Below, piece by piece: positions 8,226-22,117 of a stretch of 64,000 nucleotides of DNA. The position numbers and the translations under genes were made by a program. The stretch lies in the NCBI GenBank assembly GCA_965218205.1, contig OZ244590.1, positions 1,860,001-1,924,000 on the forward strand, read 5' to 3'. The stretch's first letter is position 1, and each line of letters starts with the position of its first letter. The DNA comes from CBDDCA01 sp965218205. Its GTDB lineage: Bacteria > Spirochaetota > Spirochaetia > WTKD01 > G963693115. Under the pieces are notes generated by a model. It was given only the letters and a program-made list of their open reading frames with translations. It ran no database searches and was not told the DNA's origin.

Positions 8226-9188
8226 TTGTACGATATAAAGTATATGCCTAATGTTGTCATAGAAGTACAGCATGATAACAATCATATCTCTCATAGACGT
8301 GGTTTTTTAGAGATTGCTCATAATCGTACTACGGTAAAAGCAGTTGCTTATGATGAGATTGCTGCTCTTATTATGAGTTCTCATGCTTCTACTATTTCCA
8401 ATAGGGTATTACAGACATTAGCAGAACAGGGGATTCCTGTTATTATAGCAGGGAAAAATTTTCAACCGCTTTCTATAGCATTACCGCTCATTGGTAATCA
8501 TGATATTAGTACTCGTTTACGATATCAAATACAGGCAAGTGAACCTCTCAAGAAACAGGTGTGGGCAAATATTGTACGTCAAAAGATTAAGAATCAGGCT
8601 ACCGCTCTTGCATATTTACAGAAAGATGAAGTTGCTATACAACAAATACAAAGGTTTGCAACAAAGGTACTCAGTGGCGATACCACAAATATGGAGGCAC
8701 AAGCTGCGAGAAAATATTTTTCTGTATTATTTGGCAAAGAGTTTAAGCGAGATAGAAACTTGAATGATATTAATGGCATGCTTAATTATGGGTATATGGT
8801 AATACGCAGTGCCGTAGCACGTGCTATCACAGGCTGTGGATTGCATCCAAGCTTAGGAATACACCACAAATCATGGACTGATACGATGCAGTTAGCAGAT
8901 GATTTTATAGAGCCCTTTAGACCTATTATTGATGTATTGGTAGCATTGCTGATACAAAAACATCATATAAAAGAGGTCACTCCTCAAGTGAAACGGGTAC
9001 TATGTGCAAGCATAGATCTCCCCGTACAAGCCCCTCGAGGTGTTACTACAATTACTAAAAGCATACAGTATTTTCTACAATCTTTTGCTGCAATATTGAC
9101 ACATAAAGGAGAAAGTCTTTTTAAGACAACATTTCCTTTACTAAAAGATATACAAAAATATGCCATCCAGCAGTATACAGAGAAGTAA
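8226..9188 (+). CDS. cas1: Cas1, type II CRISPR integrase
   Basis: Cas1 with Cas2 integrates new spacers. The 320-residue protein has the metal-site residues in order: Glu157 in TNMEAQAARKYF, His214 in GLHPSLGIHH, and the acidic cluster in LADDFIEPFRPIID (Asp225/226, Asp236). The sequence is of the type II subgroup. The start is taken as TTG at 8226, because AGGAG at 8213-8217 is 8 bases upstream; the first ATG (8244) would be 26 bases from it. cas2 begins one base after the stop. No csn2 or cas4 is present in the window, which together with the Cas9 size points to subtype II-C. Confidence 0.95.
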   Translation: MYDIKYMPNVVIEVQHDNNHISHRRGFLEIAHNRTTVKAVAYDEIAALIMSSHASTISNRVLQTLAEQGIPVIIAGKNFQPLSIALPLIGNHDISTRLRYQIQASEPLKKQVWANIVRQKIKNQATALAYLQKDEVAIQQIQRFATKVLSGDTTNMEAQAARKYFSVLFGKEFKRDRNLNDINGMLNYGYMVIRSAVARAITGCGLHPSLGIHHKSWTDTMQLADDFIEPFRPIIDVLVALLIQKHHIKEVTPQVKRVLCASIDLPVQAPRGVTTITKSIQYFLQSFAAILTHKGESLFKTTFPLLKDIQKYAIQQYTEK

Positions 9189-9189
9189 T

Positions 9190-9516
9190 ATGCACAGCAA
9201 GTATAAGATTATGTGGGTCTATGTAATTTTTGATTTACCAGTTATTACTAAAAAGGAAAGAAAAGAGGCTACTCAATTTAGAAATGCCTTACTTGATTTA
9301 AGTTTTGAAATGGTGCAGTACTCAGTATATACACGCATATGCGGAAGTACAAGAAAAGTAGAAGTCGTGAGCAAAAAAATAGAGCATATATTTCCTCATC
9401 AAGGGAAAGTAGATATTTTAGCAATAACAGATAAACAACATTCTGATATTATCTGTTTGCGAGGAGAAGATAAAGAACCTCTCCCCAAAAAAAATCAGCA
9501 ATTTTTACTATTTTAA
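9190..9516 (+). CDS. cas2: Cas2, CRISPR adaptation protein
   Basis: 108 residues from the ATG at 9190, directly after the cas1 stop; an upstream in-frame start at 9160 would overlap cas1 and is unlikely. The ferredoxin-like beta1 strand MWVYVIFDLP carries the conserved Asp15. RNALLDLSFEMVQYSVYTRIC is the typical helix and beta2 of type II Cas2, and VDILAITDKQ is beta4. It forms the adaptation complex with Cas1. The array begins about 70 bp downstream. Confidence 0.95.
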   Translation: MHSKYKIMWVYVIFDLPVITKKERKEATQFRNALLDLSFEMVQYSVYTRICGSTRKVEVVSKKIEHIFPHQGKVDILAITDKQHSDIICLRGEDKEPLPKKNQQFLLF

Positions 9517-9540
9517 GTGATTTTGTATTTTTGCTTTCTT

Positions 9541-9580
9541 AAAAAAAAGCCCCAAATTCCTATACAATAAGAATTTGGGG
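9541..9580 (-). terminator. Leftward terminator between array and cas2
   Basis: A perfect 10-bp inverted repeat, CCCCAAATTC (9550-9559) and GAATTTGGGG (9571-9580), with an 11-base loop. Only on the minus strand is it followed by a T run (8 T, from the A8 at 9541-9548). It therefore terminates leftward transcripts coming out of the array, not cas1-cas2 transcripts. This supports minus-strand pre-crRNA transcription. Confidence 0.85.
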
Positions 9581-12500
9581 GAAGATATTATATCATATAA
9601 AGAATTTCAGCCCATCCACAACTATCTGGAACCACTGTTGCATGGATATTTTATTATATCATATAAAGAATTTCAGCCCATCCACAACTTATTTGGATAG
9701 ATAGCGTCGCGTACTGTTATTATATCATATAAAGAATTTCAGCCCATCCACAACTTTCGTTGAGCACATCGGTTATTCTTGTATATTATATCATATAAAG
9801 AATTTCAGCCCATCCACAACTTAATTTCTTCTCGTGGCATGATATTATAATTATATCATATAAAGAATTTCAGCCCATCCACAACAAGTACGGTGAAAGA
9901 AATGGCCGGCCTCATTATTATATCATATAAAGAATTTCAGCCCATCCACAACAATAATGACATATATGTTATTTGTGAAGTAATTATATCATATAAAGAA
10001 TTTCAGCCCATCCACAACAGGTTCGATATATGTACAAGAGTACGGTATATTATATCATATAAAGAATTTCAGCCCATCCACAACAAACCTAACTGTGTTG
10101 CGTAAGTATTTCCCATTATATCATATAAAGAATTTCAGCCCATCCACAACTACTAGCGGGAGTATTCGCTTTGTGTTTAGATTATATCATATAAAGAATT
10201 TCAGCCCATCCACAACATTAGTTCCATCGTAGGCTCCTTTGTGTTTATTATATCATATAAAGAATTTCAGCCCATCCACAACGAGTTATCCCCCCCTATA
10301 GCTAGCTAGCTAATTATATCATATAAAGAATTTCAGCCCATCCACAACCAATTACAATGTAATTGTAATAATAACTACATTATATCATATAAAGAATTTC
10401 AGCCCATCCACAACTGTTGTAATATCCCGCATCGTCTTTTGTTAATTATATCATATAAAGAATTTCAGCCCATCCACAACTCAGCACCTGTAGTGTGTTG
10501 TGTGTTGTTAATTATATCATATAAAGAATTTCAGCCCATCCACAACTCAAATCTGTACCCTACATCATCTTCCTCTATTATATCATATAAAGAATTTCAG
10601 CCCATCCACAACTGAAAACTGGAAACTACAACATTCCCAGCGATTATATCATATAAAGAATTTCAGCCCATCCACAACTTGTTACGGTACTACAACTCAA
10701 CATGTTTGATTATATCATATAAAGAATTTCAGCCCATCCACAACTATTGTGTTCTCGGTAGGGTTATATATCTTATTATATCATATAAAGAATTTCAGCC
10801 CATCCACAACTAAGCGTGTCATGGATAGTAAGTCCGTATTATTATATCATATAAAGAATTTCAGCCCATCCACAACTGTTTGTGTTTCCGCTGTATAAAA
10901 AATCACATTATATCATATAAAGAATTTCAGCCCATCCACAACAGCAATCAGTTCTGCCCTATCATTTCCTTTATTATATCATATAAAGAATTTCAGCCCA
11001 TCCACAACTAACATTCCTCTGTAAAACCATTATTGTTTATTATATCATATAAAGAATTTCAGCCCATCCACAACGAATAACTATAGGGATGATGAGTACA
11101 TTAAATTATATCATATAAAGAATTTCAGCCCATCCACAACCTTCAACTGCCTTTACCATTTTCACCTTTTATTATATCATATAAAGAATTTCAGCCCATC
11201 CACAACCTTCCCTTCTCTCGTGTCGTCTTCGATATAATTATATCATATAAAGAATTTCAGCCCATCCACAACTTTTTGATAATTGAAATGGTCTTTTTGT
11301 AAATTATATCATATAAAGAATTTCAGCCCATCCACAACATTGCCACTCTTGTAAAAGTTCCCAAATCTATTATATCATATAAAGAATTTCAGCCCATCCA
11401 CAACGAGGTGGAGTATATCAATTTCGTTTTCATGATTATATCATATAAAGAATTTCAGCCCATCCACAACTGTGATAATAAAAAAGCTTATGCATCAAAC
11501 ATTATATCATATAAAGAATTTCAGCCCATCCACAACTGGTATCGCATATGACATATACAACTCCTTATTATATCATATAAAGAATTTCAGCCCATCCACA
11601 ACATTTACAGTTATACATTCAGCGTTGTAGAGATTATATCATATAAAGAATTTCAGCCCATCCACAACATCGCTAACCATCCAGATCCATCGCCTTTCAT
11701 TATATCATATAAAGAATTTCAGCCCATCCACAACACAGTTATGGATGGAACGCAATGCACGAGTATTATATCATATAAAGAATTTCAGCCCATCCACAAC
11801 ATTCACAGGAGAAAAAAAATGAGTAAAGAAATTATATCATATAAAGAATTTCAGCCCATCCACAACTGGTATTGAAAGCCAGTCGAGTAGCGGGCAATTA
11901 TATCATATAAAGAATTTCAGCCCATCCACAACATAATCCTACACTGTACCTTTCTTGCAGAAATTATATCATATAAAGAATTTCAGCCCATCCACAACAT
12001 ATATTTGAAGCGGCTATAATTGGCAGGGATTATATCATATAAAGAATTTCAGCCCATCCACAACAAAGAAAACATTACTAATAAAAGTATAAAGATTATA
12101 TCATATAAAGAATTTCAGCCCATCCACAACACAGAGGCGACGAACTTATCGGTGCGGACGATTATATCATATAAAGAATTTCAGCCCATCCACAACAAAT
12201 CTTCATCAGTAACAACTATTTCATAAATTATATCATATAAAGAATTTCAGCCCATCCACAACGGTAGACTAAGACCTTTAAAAAATGGAAAAATTATATC
12301 ATATAAAGAATTTCAGCCCATCCACAACAAGTTGGAAGTCAAATTATGTTTTTAAAGGATTATATCATATAAAGAATTTCAGCCCATCCACAACTAAATA
12401 ACAGGATTTATTTCAGATTTAATAATTATATCATATAAAGAATTTCAGCCCATCCACAACCTTTACTGGAGTTCTGGGAAGCAAGCCCATATTATATCAT

Positions 12501-15500
12501 ATAAAGAATTTCAGCCCATCCACAACATACATAAGTATCGTAAAAATCAATAAGAGATTATATCATATAAAGAATTTCAGCCCATCCACAACGGCGGAGT
12601 GATATACGCACACGGCGAAAAGATTATATCATATAAAGAATTTCAGCCCATCCACAACGGGACAAGCCAGTACCTGATATTAACCTAAATTATATCATAT
12701 AAAGAATTTCAGCCCATCCACAACTTGAAATGTTGTAATAAATGTTTTTGTTTAATTATATCATATAAAGAATTTCAGCCCATCCACAACTAGATGGCAC
12801 TATACCCGATGTGATGACACATTATATCATATAAAGAATTTCAGCCCATCCACAACACTGTGGCGTTGTATACTTGCGTGTTACCATTATATCATATAAA
12901 GAATTTCAGCCCATCCACAACTAAATGCAAAATCTATTAATTCTTTATTTGATTATATCATATAAAGAATTTCAGCCCATCCACAACAAATTAGTGGATC
13001 CATCTATAGAAGTTAAAATTATATCATATAAAGAATTTCAGCCCATCCACAACTAAGCAAAGAATTACATAGGAGTAATTATAATTATATCATATAAAGA
13101 ATTTCAGCCCATCCACAACTTGTAGGTAAAAAGGTAACCGTAAAATTAAATTATATCATATAAAGAATTTCAGCCCATCCACAACTAAGCAAAGAATTAC
13201 ATAGGAGTAATTATAATTATATCATATAAAGAATTTCAGCCCATCCACAACAATATGAAGAAATTAGTATATCTGCAAATAATTATATCATATAAAGAAT
13301 TTCAGCCCATCCACAACATCCAAAATATATGAAATATGTCGAATTAGATTATATCATATAAAGAATTTCAGCCCATCCACAACAGAGAAACCCGCTTTGA
13401 CTATCCCTTTCCTATTATATCATATAAAGAATTTCAGCCCATCCACAACATAATACATATAATTTAACAGTACCACATGATTATATCATATAAAGAATTT
13501 CAGCCCATCCACAACACTGGCATTTAGCGAGATATTGGCGTAATGATTATATCATATAAAGAATTTCAGCCCATCCACAACAACTATTTAACAAATTATG
13601 TAATAATAATTATTATATCATATAAAGAATTTCAGCCCATCCACAACAATATAGATTCTTCATTAATATTTTTTATAATTATATCATATAAAGAATTTCA
13701 GCCCATCCACAACGTAAAAACTGTTATTATTATTATTTATATAATTATATCATATAAAGAATTTCAGCCCATCCACAACGGATAGAGATAATAAAAGATT
13801 ATGAGTATAATTATATCATATAAAGAATTTCAGCCCATCCACAACTTACTACCGCACCTGATTTTAATCGAATACATTATATCATATAAAGAATTTCAGC
13901 CCATCCACAACATCGTTGTCTTTCTGAAGCGATTACAAAAGATTATATCATATAAAGAATTTCAGCCCATCCACAACTTGTCATATTATTTTTTAAATCT
14001 GATAGAAATTATATCATATAAAGAATTTCAGCCCATCCACAACATACCAAATCCTAAACACCCACCAGCGAAAATTATATCATATAAAGAATTTCAGCCC
14101 ATCCACAACTATGTATACTAGTGTATAAAATAAAACAACATTATATCATATAAAGAATTTCAGCCCATCCACAACTTCGTGGCTACTGCGGTTTGTCCAC
14201 TCACAATTATATCATATAAAGAATTTCAGCCCATCCACAACCGTATACTGTAATTGGATGTACATGAGTAAATTATATCATATAAAGAATTTCAGCCCAT
14301 CCACAACAGGATAGGAGTAGATGTGGCTATAGATATTATTATATCATATAAAGAATTTCAGCCCATCCACAACAGGATAGGAGTAGATGTGGCTATAGAT
14401 ATTATTATATCATATAAAGAATTTCAGCCCATCCACAACTTGCTGATGGAAATTACAATATTCCCTCGGATTATATCATATAAAGAATTTCAGCCCATCC
14501 ACAACATTTACAGTTATACATTCAGCGTTGTAGAGATTATATCATATAAAGAATTTCAGCCCATCCACAACATCGCTAACCATCCAGATCCATCGCCTTT
14601 CATTATATCATATAAAGAATTTCAGCCCATCCACAACACAGTTATGGATGGAACGCAATGCACGAGTATTATATCATATAAAGAATTTCAGCCCATCCAC
14701 AACTAATCTTGCGTTAATAAGCGATTCATTAAAATTATATCATATAAAGAATTTCAGCCCATCCACAACACACAGAACAGGGTACTAACTGTAACCATTA
14801 TTATATCATATAAAGAATTTCAGCCCATCCACAACCCCCGTTCCCCTTTTTTCTGTTTCATTTCAATTATATCATATAAAGAATTTCAGCCCATCCACAA
14901 CATGTGTGGTTAGCTACTTATTTACAAGTTTATTATATCATATAAAGAATTTCAGCCCATCCACAACGTTTGGTGGTAGATAATGAAATAATTGATTATT
15001 ATATCATATAAAGAATTTCAGCCCATCCACAACTACCAGAAAGGGTAGAAGAGAAGCCTGTGCATTATATCATATAAAGAATTTCAGCCCATCCACAACA
15101 TAACACTGACATACGATGAGTATAATAACATTATATCATATAAAGAATTTCAGCCCATCCACAACTACTCGTATATGTCCATATTTCCACTTTTCATTAT
15201 ATCATATAAAGAATTTCAGCCCATCCACAACAAGTTTCTGGAAGATAAATTCCCATCCTCAATTATATCATATAAAGAATTTCAGCCCATCCACAACACC
15301 CAGCAGGAACTCATTATATACCATGCTATTATATCATATAAAGAATTTCAGCCCATCCACAACACAAGGAGTGATAAAATGGCACGAACAACGATTATAT
15401 CATATAAAGAATTTCAGCCCATCCACAACACTGAAAATTGGCGAGGCTTATTTATAACAATTATATCATATAAAGAATTTCAGCCCATCCACAACAAGTA

Positions 15501-18500
15501 TTACAGACTAGTCAGACAACAGTGAATTATATCATATAAAGAATTTCAGCCCATCCACAACGAAGTGATGGAGAAAAAAAATACTCTGTTGATTATATCA
15601 TATAAAGAATTTCAGCCCATCCACAACAAATCAGCAGTCGTGATAAGCTACCATCTGATTATATCATATAAAGAATTTCAGCCCATCCACAACATATTCG
15701 TTTGGGGTAAAAGAAGAGCTAGTATTATATCATATAAAGAATTTCAGCCCATCCACAACATAGGAAACAATTACAAGAGCGTATATTCATTATATCATAT
15801 AAAGAATTTCAGCCCATCCACAACGGAATTTTTTTCTTCCTTGCTGAGAAATAAATTATATCATATAAAGAATTTCAGCCCATCCACAACTACCAACCTA
15901 TGCAAATCGTGGAATGCCCCATTATATCATATAAAGAATTTCAGCCCATCCACAACTAGCTGGCATTGGCATACATGCCAGCATCTATTATATCATATAA
16001 AGAATTTCAGCCCATCCACAACGTAAAGTGTCTGACAAGTTCACCGCCGTTTATTATATCATATAAAGAATTTCAGCCCATCCACAACTGTCTTGAATGA
16101 AGCGAGTGATGGCGATAATTATATCATATAAAGAATTTCAGCCCATCCACAACATAGGAAACAATTACAAGAGCGTATATTCAATTATATCATATAAAGA
16201 ATTTCAGCCCATCCACAACATTCTTTTTCTTTTGCTTTTTCTTCGTGGTATTATATCATATAAAGAATTTCAGCCCATCCACAACTGCTTCGATTTCCAA
16301 TTGTTTATAAAAATCATTATATCATATAAAGAATTTCAGCCCATCCACAACCTTGCATGTATTACTATTATATAAGAAACAATTATATCATATAAAGAAT
16401 TTCAGCCCATCCACAACTAACACAATATCACTTTGTGGTAGAAGTAGATTATATCATATAAAGAATTTCAGCCCATCCACAACAAAGATGCAAACATATA
16501 ATAAAGATTTAAAATTATATCATATAAAGAATTTCAGCCCATCCACAACACTTCAACTCTATGTATCTCTATTCCTTTTATTATATCATATAAAGAATTT
16601 CAGCCCATCCACAACTAATAAATAATATGAAAGATAATCTTTTATATTATATCATATAAAGAATTTCAGCCCATCCACAACCCACTATGGCCGCAAAAGC
16701 ACCAAGCCATAATTATATCATATAAAGAATTTCAGCCCATCCACAACTTTATTTGCCAATCATTACTACTATTTTCAATTATATCATATAAAGAATTTCA
16801 GCCCATCCACAACCTTTTAACTGCTGTACTTGTGTGGCGGTAAATTATATCATATAAAGAATTTCAGCCCATCCACAACATAAGAGAGTTTTCAACGCTA
16901 GTAGGTATAATTATATCATATAAAGAATTTCAGCCCATCCACAACAGACTAATAGACTTGAGCTTACCAATATGCATTATATCATATAAAGAATTTCAGC
17001 CCATCCACAACTTCCTCGATGTCTCGCTGTATGTCTGCAAGATTATATCATATAAAGAATTTCAGCCCATCCACAACTAGAGAAGCACAAGAGCGATTAA
17101 AACAATTATTATATCATATAAAGAATTTCAGCCCATCCACAACTGGTAAGCACGGGTAACGTTGGGCTCGAAGATTATATCATATAAAGAATTTCAGCCC
17201 ATCCACAACCGAAAACAATAGAAGGTGTTTCTGTTGTTTATTATATCATATAAAGAATTTCAGCCCATCCACAACTTAATTTTTAATACTTCATCATCAA
17301 AATCAATTATATCATATAAAGAATTTCAGCCCATCCACAACATATTAAAGGCCTTGCCACTTACCGATACTATTATATCATATAAAGAATTTCAGCCCAT
17401 CCACAACTTAGATTACTCTATCATACATACAGCAAGAATTATATCATATAAAGAATTTCAGCCCATCCACAACGAAAAAGAACAGGGGTTGCTTAATCAG
17501 ACAATTATATCATATAAAGAATTTCAGCCCATCCACAACTATATCAGTAAGTGTGTCATTTTCATCGTAATTATATCATATAAAGAATTTCAGCCCATCC
17601 ACAACTATGCAAAAATAAACAACAAAAGAAGGCAGATTATATCATATAAAGAATTTCAGCCCATCCACAACGGTTGATTTTTTGCACAATAAGCAAATAA
17701 TATTATATCATATAAAGAATTTCAGCCCATCCACAACCAAAAATGAAAGCGATGGAAAGTGATACGATTATATCATATAAAGAATTTCAGCCCATCCACA
17801 ACCCAATACCACAACCCAATATATTAACCAATATTATATCATATAAAGAATTTCAGCCCATCCACAACTACATAACTATGGGGGTAATGTACAAATTAAT
17901 TATATCATATAAAGAATTTCAGCCCATCCACAACCCAATACCACAACCCAATATATTAACCAATATTATATCATATAAAGAATTTCAGCCCATCCACAAC
18001 CAAATCGAACACAGAGAGCAAGAACAAGAGATTATATCATATAAAGAATTTCAGCCCATCCACAACAAGCAAAACGAGAGACACAAACAGCGGGAGATTA
18101 TATCATATAAAGAATTTCAGCCCATCCACAACATCAGATCCATCTATAATAGATGGAATAGAATTATATCATATAAAGAATTTCAGCCCATCCACAACAG
18201 CATAATCTATCGCATGTGCTTTTTGCTCATTATATCATATAAAGAATTTCAGCCCATCCACAACACATTTTCACAATCAACAAACTATTGATATATTATA
18301 TCATATAAAGAATTTCAGCCCATCCACAACGTACTGGAAACAAAACTATTCCCGCTACCAATTATATCATATAAAGAATTTCAGCCCATCCACAACATGT
18401 TCGCTCTTCCCTTCTGCTTGTTTATTATTATATCATATAAAGAATTTCAGCCCATCCACAACAAGCACTAGACCCTTGTAGTGGCTCTGGTGATTATATC

Positions 18501-21500
18501 ATATAAAGAATTTCAGCCCATCCACAACTGATACGTGGATACTTGTTAAATCATGCCTATTATATCATATAAAGAATTTCAGCCCATCCACAACCGCCCA
18601 CAGACAACAAGGCACAACTTGTAGATTATATCATATAAAGAATTTCAGCCCATCCACAACCCCTATAATATCCGTATATGATACATATGAATTATATCAT
18701 ATAAAGAATTTCAGCCCATCCACAACATAATTCCTACTTGAATAGTAGCGGTACCAATTATATCATATAAAGAATTTCAGCCCATCCACAACATAATTCC
18801 TACTTGAATAGTAGCGGTACCAATTATATCATATAAAGAATTTCAGCCCATCCACAACTATCAAACGCATCCAGCAGATGCAATAAAAATTATATCATAT
18901 AAAGAATTTCAGCCCATCCACAACTACTTCAAACTTACCTGCTACTAATATCTGATTATATCATATAAAGAATTTCAGCCCATCCACAACTTTGTGTCAA
19001 TTCCCTATTTTTTTATTTTGATTATATCATATAAAGAATTTCAGCCCATCCACAACTATAAATACATTGTGTACTCCTTTGCCAGCATTATATCATATAA
19101 AGAATTTCAGCCCATCCACAACTTAAACATCCCTTGATTATATAAGGATAATATTATATCATATAAAGAATTTCAGCCCATCCACAACGAATAAAACATA
19201 TGAATATGAATTTTCTTAATTATATCATATAAAGAATTTCAGCCCATCCACAACCCATCGTGGTAGTACAGTCCTCTTGCTTTGATTATATCATATAAAG
19301 AATTTCAGCCCATCCACAACATACTACGTTTAATAGCTTTAACTCTTTAGATTATATCATATAAAGAATTTCAGCCCATCCACAACACTTCTTGAATTGT
19401 CATAATATTTGCCTCAATTATATCATATAAAGAATTTCAGCCCATCCACAACTGCAGAAGAAAAAGTAACTCCCTTATAGTGATTATATCATATAAAGAA
19501 TTTCAGCCCATCCACAACCATAATATTATTCTCCCCTATTTTTAATTAATTATATCATATAAAGAATTTCAGCCCATCCACAACCAACTCGGTATTATTA
19601 AAAACTTATTTAACATTATATCATATAAAGAATTTCAGCCCATCCACAACACTCACCCCGAGTGTATCAGCAAGTGCATCATTATATCATATAAAGAATT
19701 TCAGCCCATCCACAACTTACTTTTCGGTTCATTAGGACTTCATAAAATTATATCATATAAAGAATTTCAGCCCATCCACAACGGGCCCCGATAAATTAAA
19801 GCCTGCCGTAGTATTATATCATATAAAGAATTTCAGCCCATCCACAACCCAAAGAAGACGCTACAGTAAATTACCGGAATTATATCATATAAAGAATTTC
19901 AGCCCATCCACAACCTTTAGTAGGAGAAATTGTGTACTCGCTAAATTATATCATATAAAGAATTTCAGCCCATCCACAACTGGCGGTGAACGATTTCAAA
20001 CTGACAGATGATTATATCATATAAAGAATTTCAGCCCATCCACAACTAAAGCCTGCACGATGTAATTTCCAAGAGAATTATATCATATAAAGAATTTCAG
20101 CCCATCCACAACAGAAACTCCCGCCTCGTTCATCTCTGTAAGATTATATCATATAAAGAATTTCAGCCCATCCACAACTTTCGCATTCATCGATATATAG
20201 TGCAGACAATTATATCATATAAAGAATTTCAGCCCATCCACAACAAGTATTGCAAACAAGTCAGACAACTAAAGATTATATCATATAAAGAATTTCAGCC
20301 CATCCACAACCATAGGAATAATTTCCCATACCATAAAATAATTATATCATATAAAGAATTTCAGCCCATCCACAACGTACTATGAAAACGAGCCTAAACT
20401 TTTGGATTATATCATATAAAGAATTTCAGCCCATCCACAACACACTAATTCTGGGCGAGATGGTATAATGGATTATATCATATAAAGAATTTCAGCCCAT
20501 CCACAACACATTGATTATGATAGGATACTGACATAACATTATATCATATAAAGAATTTCAGCCCATCCACAACAGCGAATTGAATACGTATCATAATAAT
20601 ATTATTATATCATATAAAGAATTTCAGCCCATCCACAACGAACACGGGAATCCTGTAAGTGTCGAATGTATTATATCATATAAAGAATTTCAGCCCATCC
20701 ACAACTAGGGGCTGTACGCACCAGAAACAGTCAAGATTATATCATATAAAGAATTTCAGCCCATCCACAACAGGGCAATTTCAAAGCCACCGCCACCAAA
20801 GATTATATCATATAAAGAATTTCAGCCCATCCACAACATGTGTCATCCAACACGTAACTGTTTATTATTATATCATATAAAGAATTTCAGCCCATCCACA
20901 ACTATTTTAGCATTATTGTCGATAACATCACAATTATATCATATAAAGAATTTCAGCCCATCCACAACTAAATATGAGGTGATTGTACGTTCCTTAAAAT
21001 TATATCATATAAAGAATTTCAGCCCATCCACAACTTTCCTCGAACGACGGCTTTGAGTTTAGAAATTATATCATATAAAGAATTTCAGCCCATCCACAAC
21101 GTTATTTTAGAGAACACGGATACATTATGTATTATATCATATAAAGAATTTCAGCCCATCCACAACTGAACGAAGTGGGTGATGGCGATAGCATTGATTA
21201 TATCATATAAAGAATTTCAGCCCATCCACAACGCAGAATTTTCTGCACTTACTGCAGAATTTATTATATCATATAAAGAATTTCAGCCCATCCACAACTG
21301 AAAAAAGCACTTAAAGTGCTAACTGTATATTATATCATATAAAGAATTTCAGCCCATCCACAACATTGATAAGGAATCACAGAAAAAACACCAAATTATA
21401 TCATATAAAGAATTTCAGCCCATCCACAACATTGATAAGGAATCACAGAAAAAACACCAAATTATATCATATAAAGAATTTCAGCCCATCCACAACTCAT

Positions 21501-22117
21501 AAAAACCTCTAAAAGTTCCATGCTCTATTATATCATATAAAGAATTTCAGCCCATCCACAACCAAACCGCACACAGAGAGCAAGAACGAGAATTATATCA
21601 TATAAAGAATTTCAGCCCATCCACAACATCATAGATAATCATTCAAACATTTGTTCGATTATATCATATAAAGAATTTCAGCCCATCCACAACCAGCTTC
21701 CCACATTTACTGTGGGAAACTTGATTATATCATATAAAGAATTTCAGCCCATCCACAACACTTTAGTACAAGCAATAAAAACAAAAACAATTATATCATA
21801 TAAAGAATTTCAGCCCATCCACAACTTTTTTGAGTTGTTTTGTTTGCTGTGTAAATTATATCATATAAAGAATTTCAGCCCATCCACAACGTTCGATAGT
21901 TGTCAAGTAGTTCAGTGTATATTATATCATATAAAGAATTTCAGCCCATCCACAACACGTTACTGGTATACTGTTCGATTGACTACATTATATCATATAA
22001 AGAATTTCAGCCCATCCACAACACATTACTGGTATACTGTTCGATTGACTACATTATATCATATAAAGAATTTCAGCCCATCCACAACGATAGAACTGAC
22101 GAAGGTATAATCTAAAA

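Noticed and set aside
9517..9586. A long leader with a promoter driving the array rightward
   Set aside because: Only 70 bp separate cas2 from the first repeat, no plus-strand -35/-10 pair is evident, and the hairpin there terminates leftward RNA.
8034..9586. csn2 or cas4 as evidence for subtype II-A or II-B
   Set aside because: No further cas-like ORF is found around cas1-cas2 or cas9, and Cas9 is of compact II-C size.
9893..22115. Many open frames of 60-180 codons with repeated IISYKEFQPIHN or LYHIKNFSPSTT
   Set aside because: They are the CRISPR array read in frame; the 66-bp period is a multiple of three and the repeat has no stop in these frames. Spacers are unrelated, so no protein is encoded.
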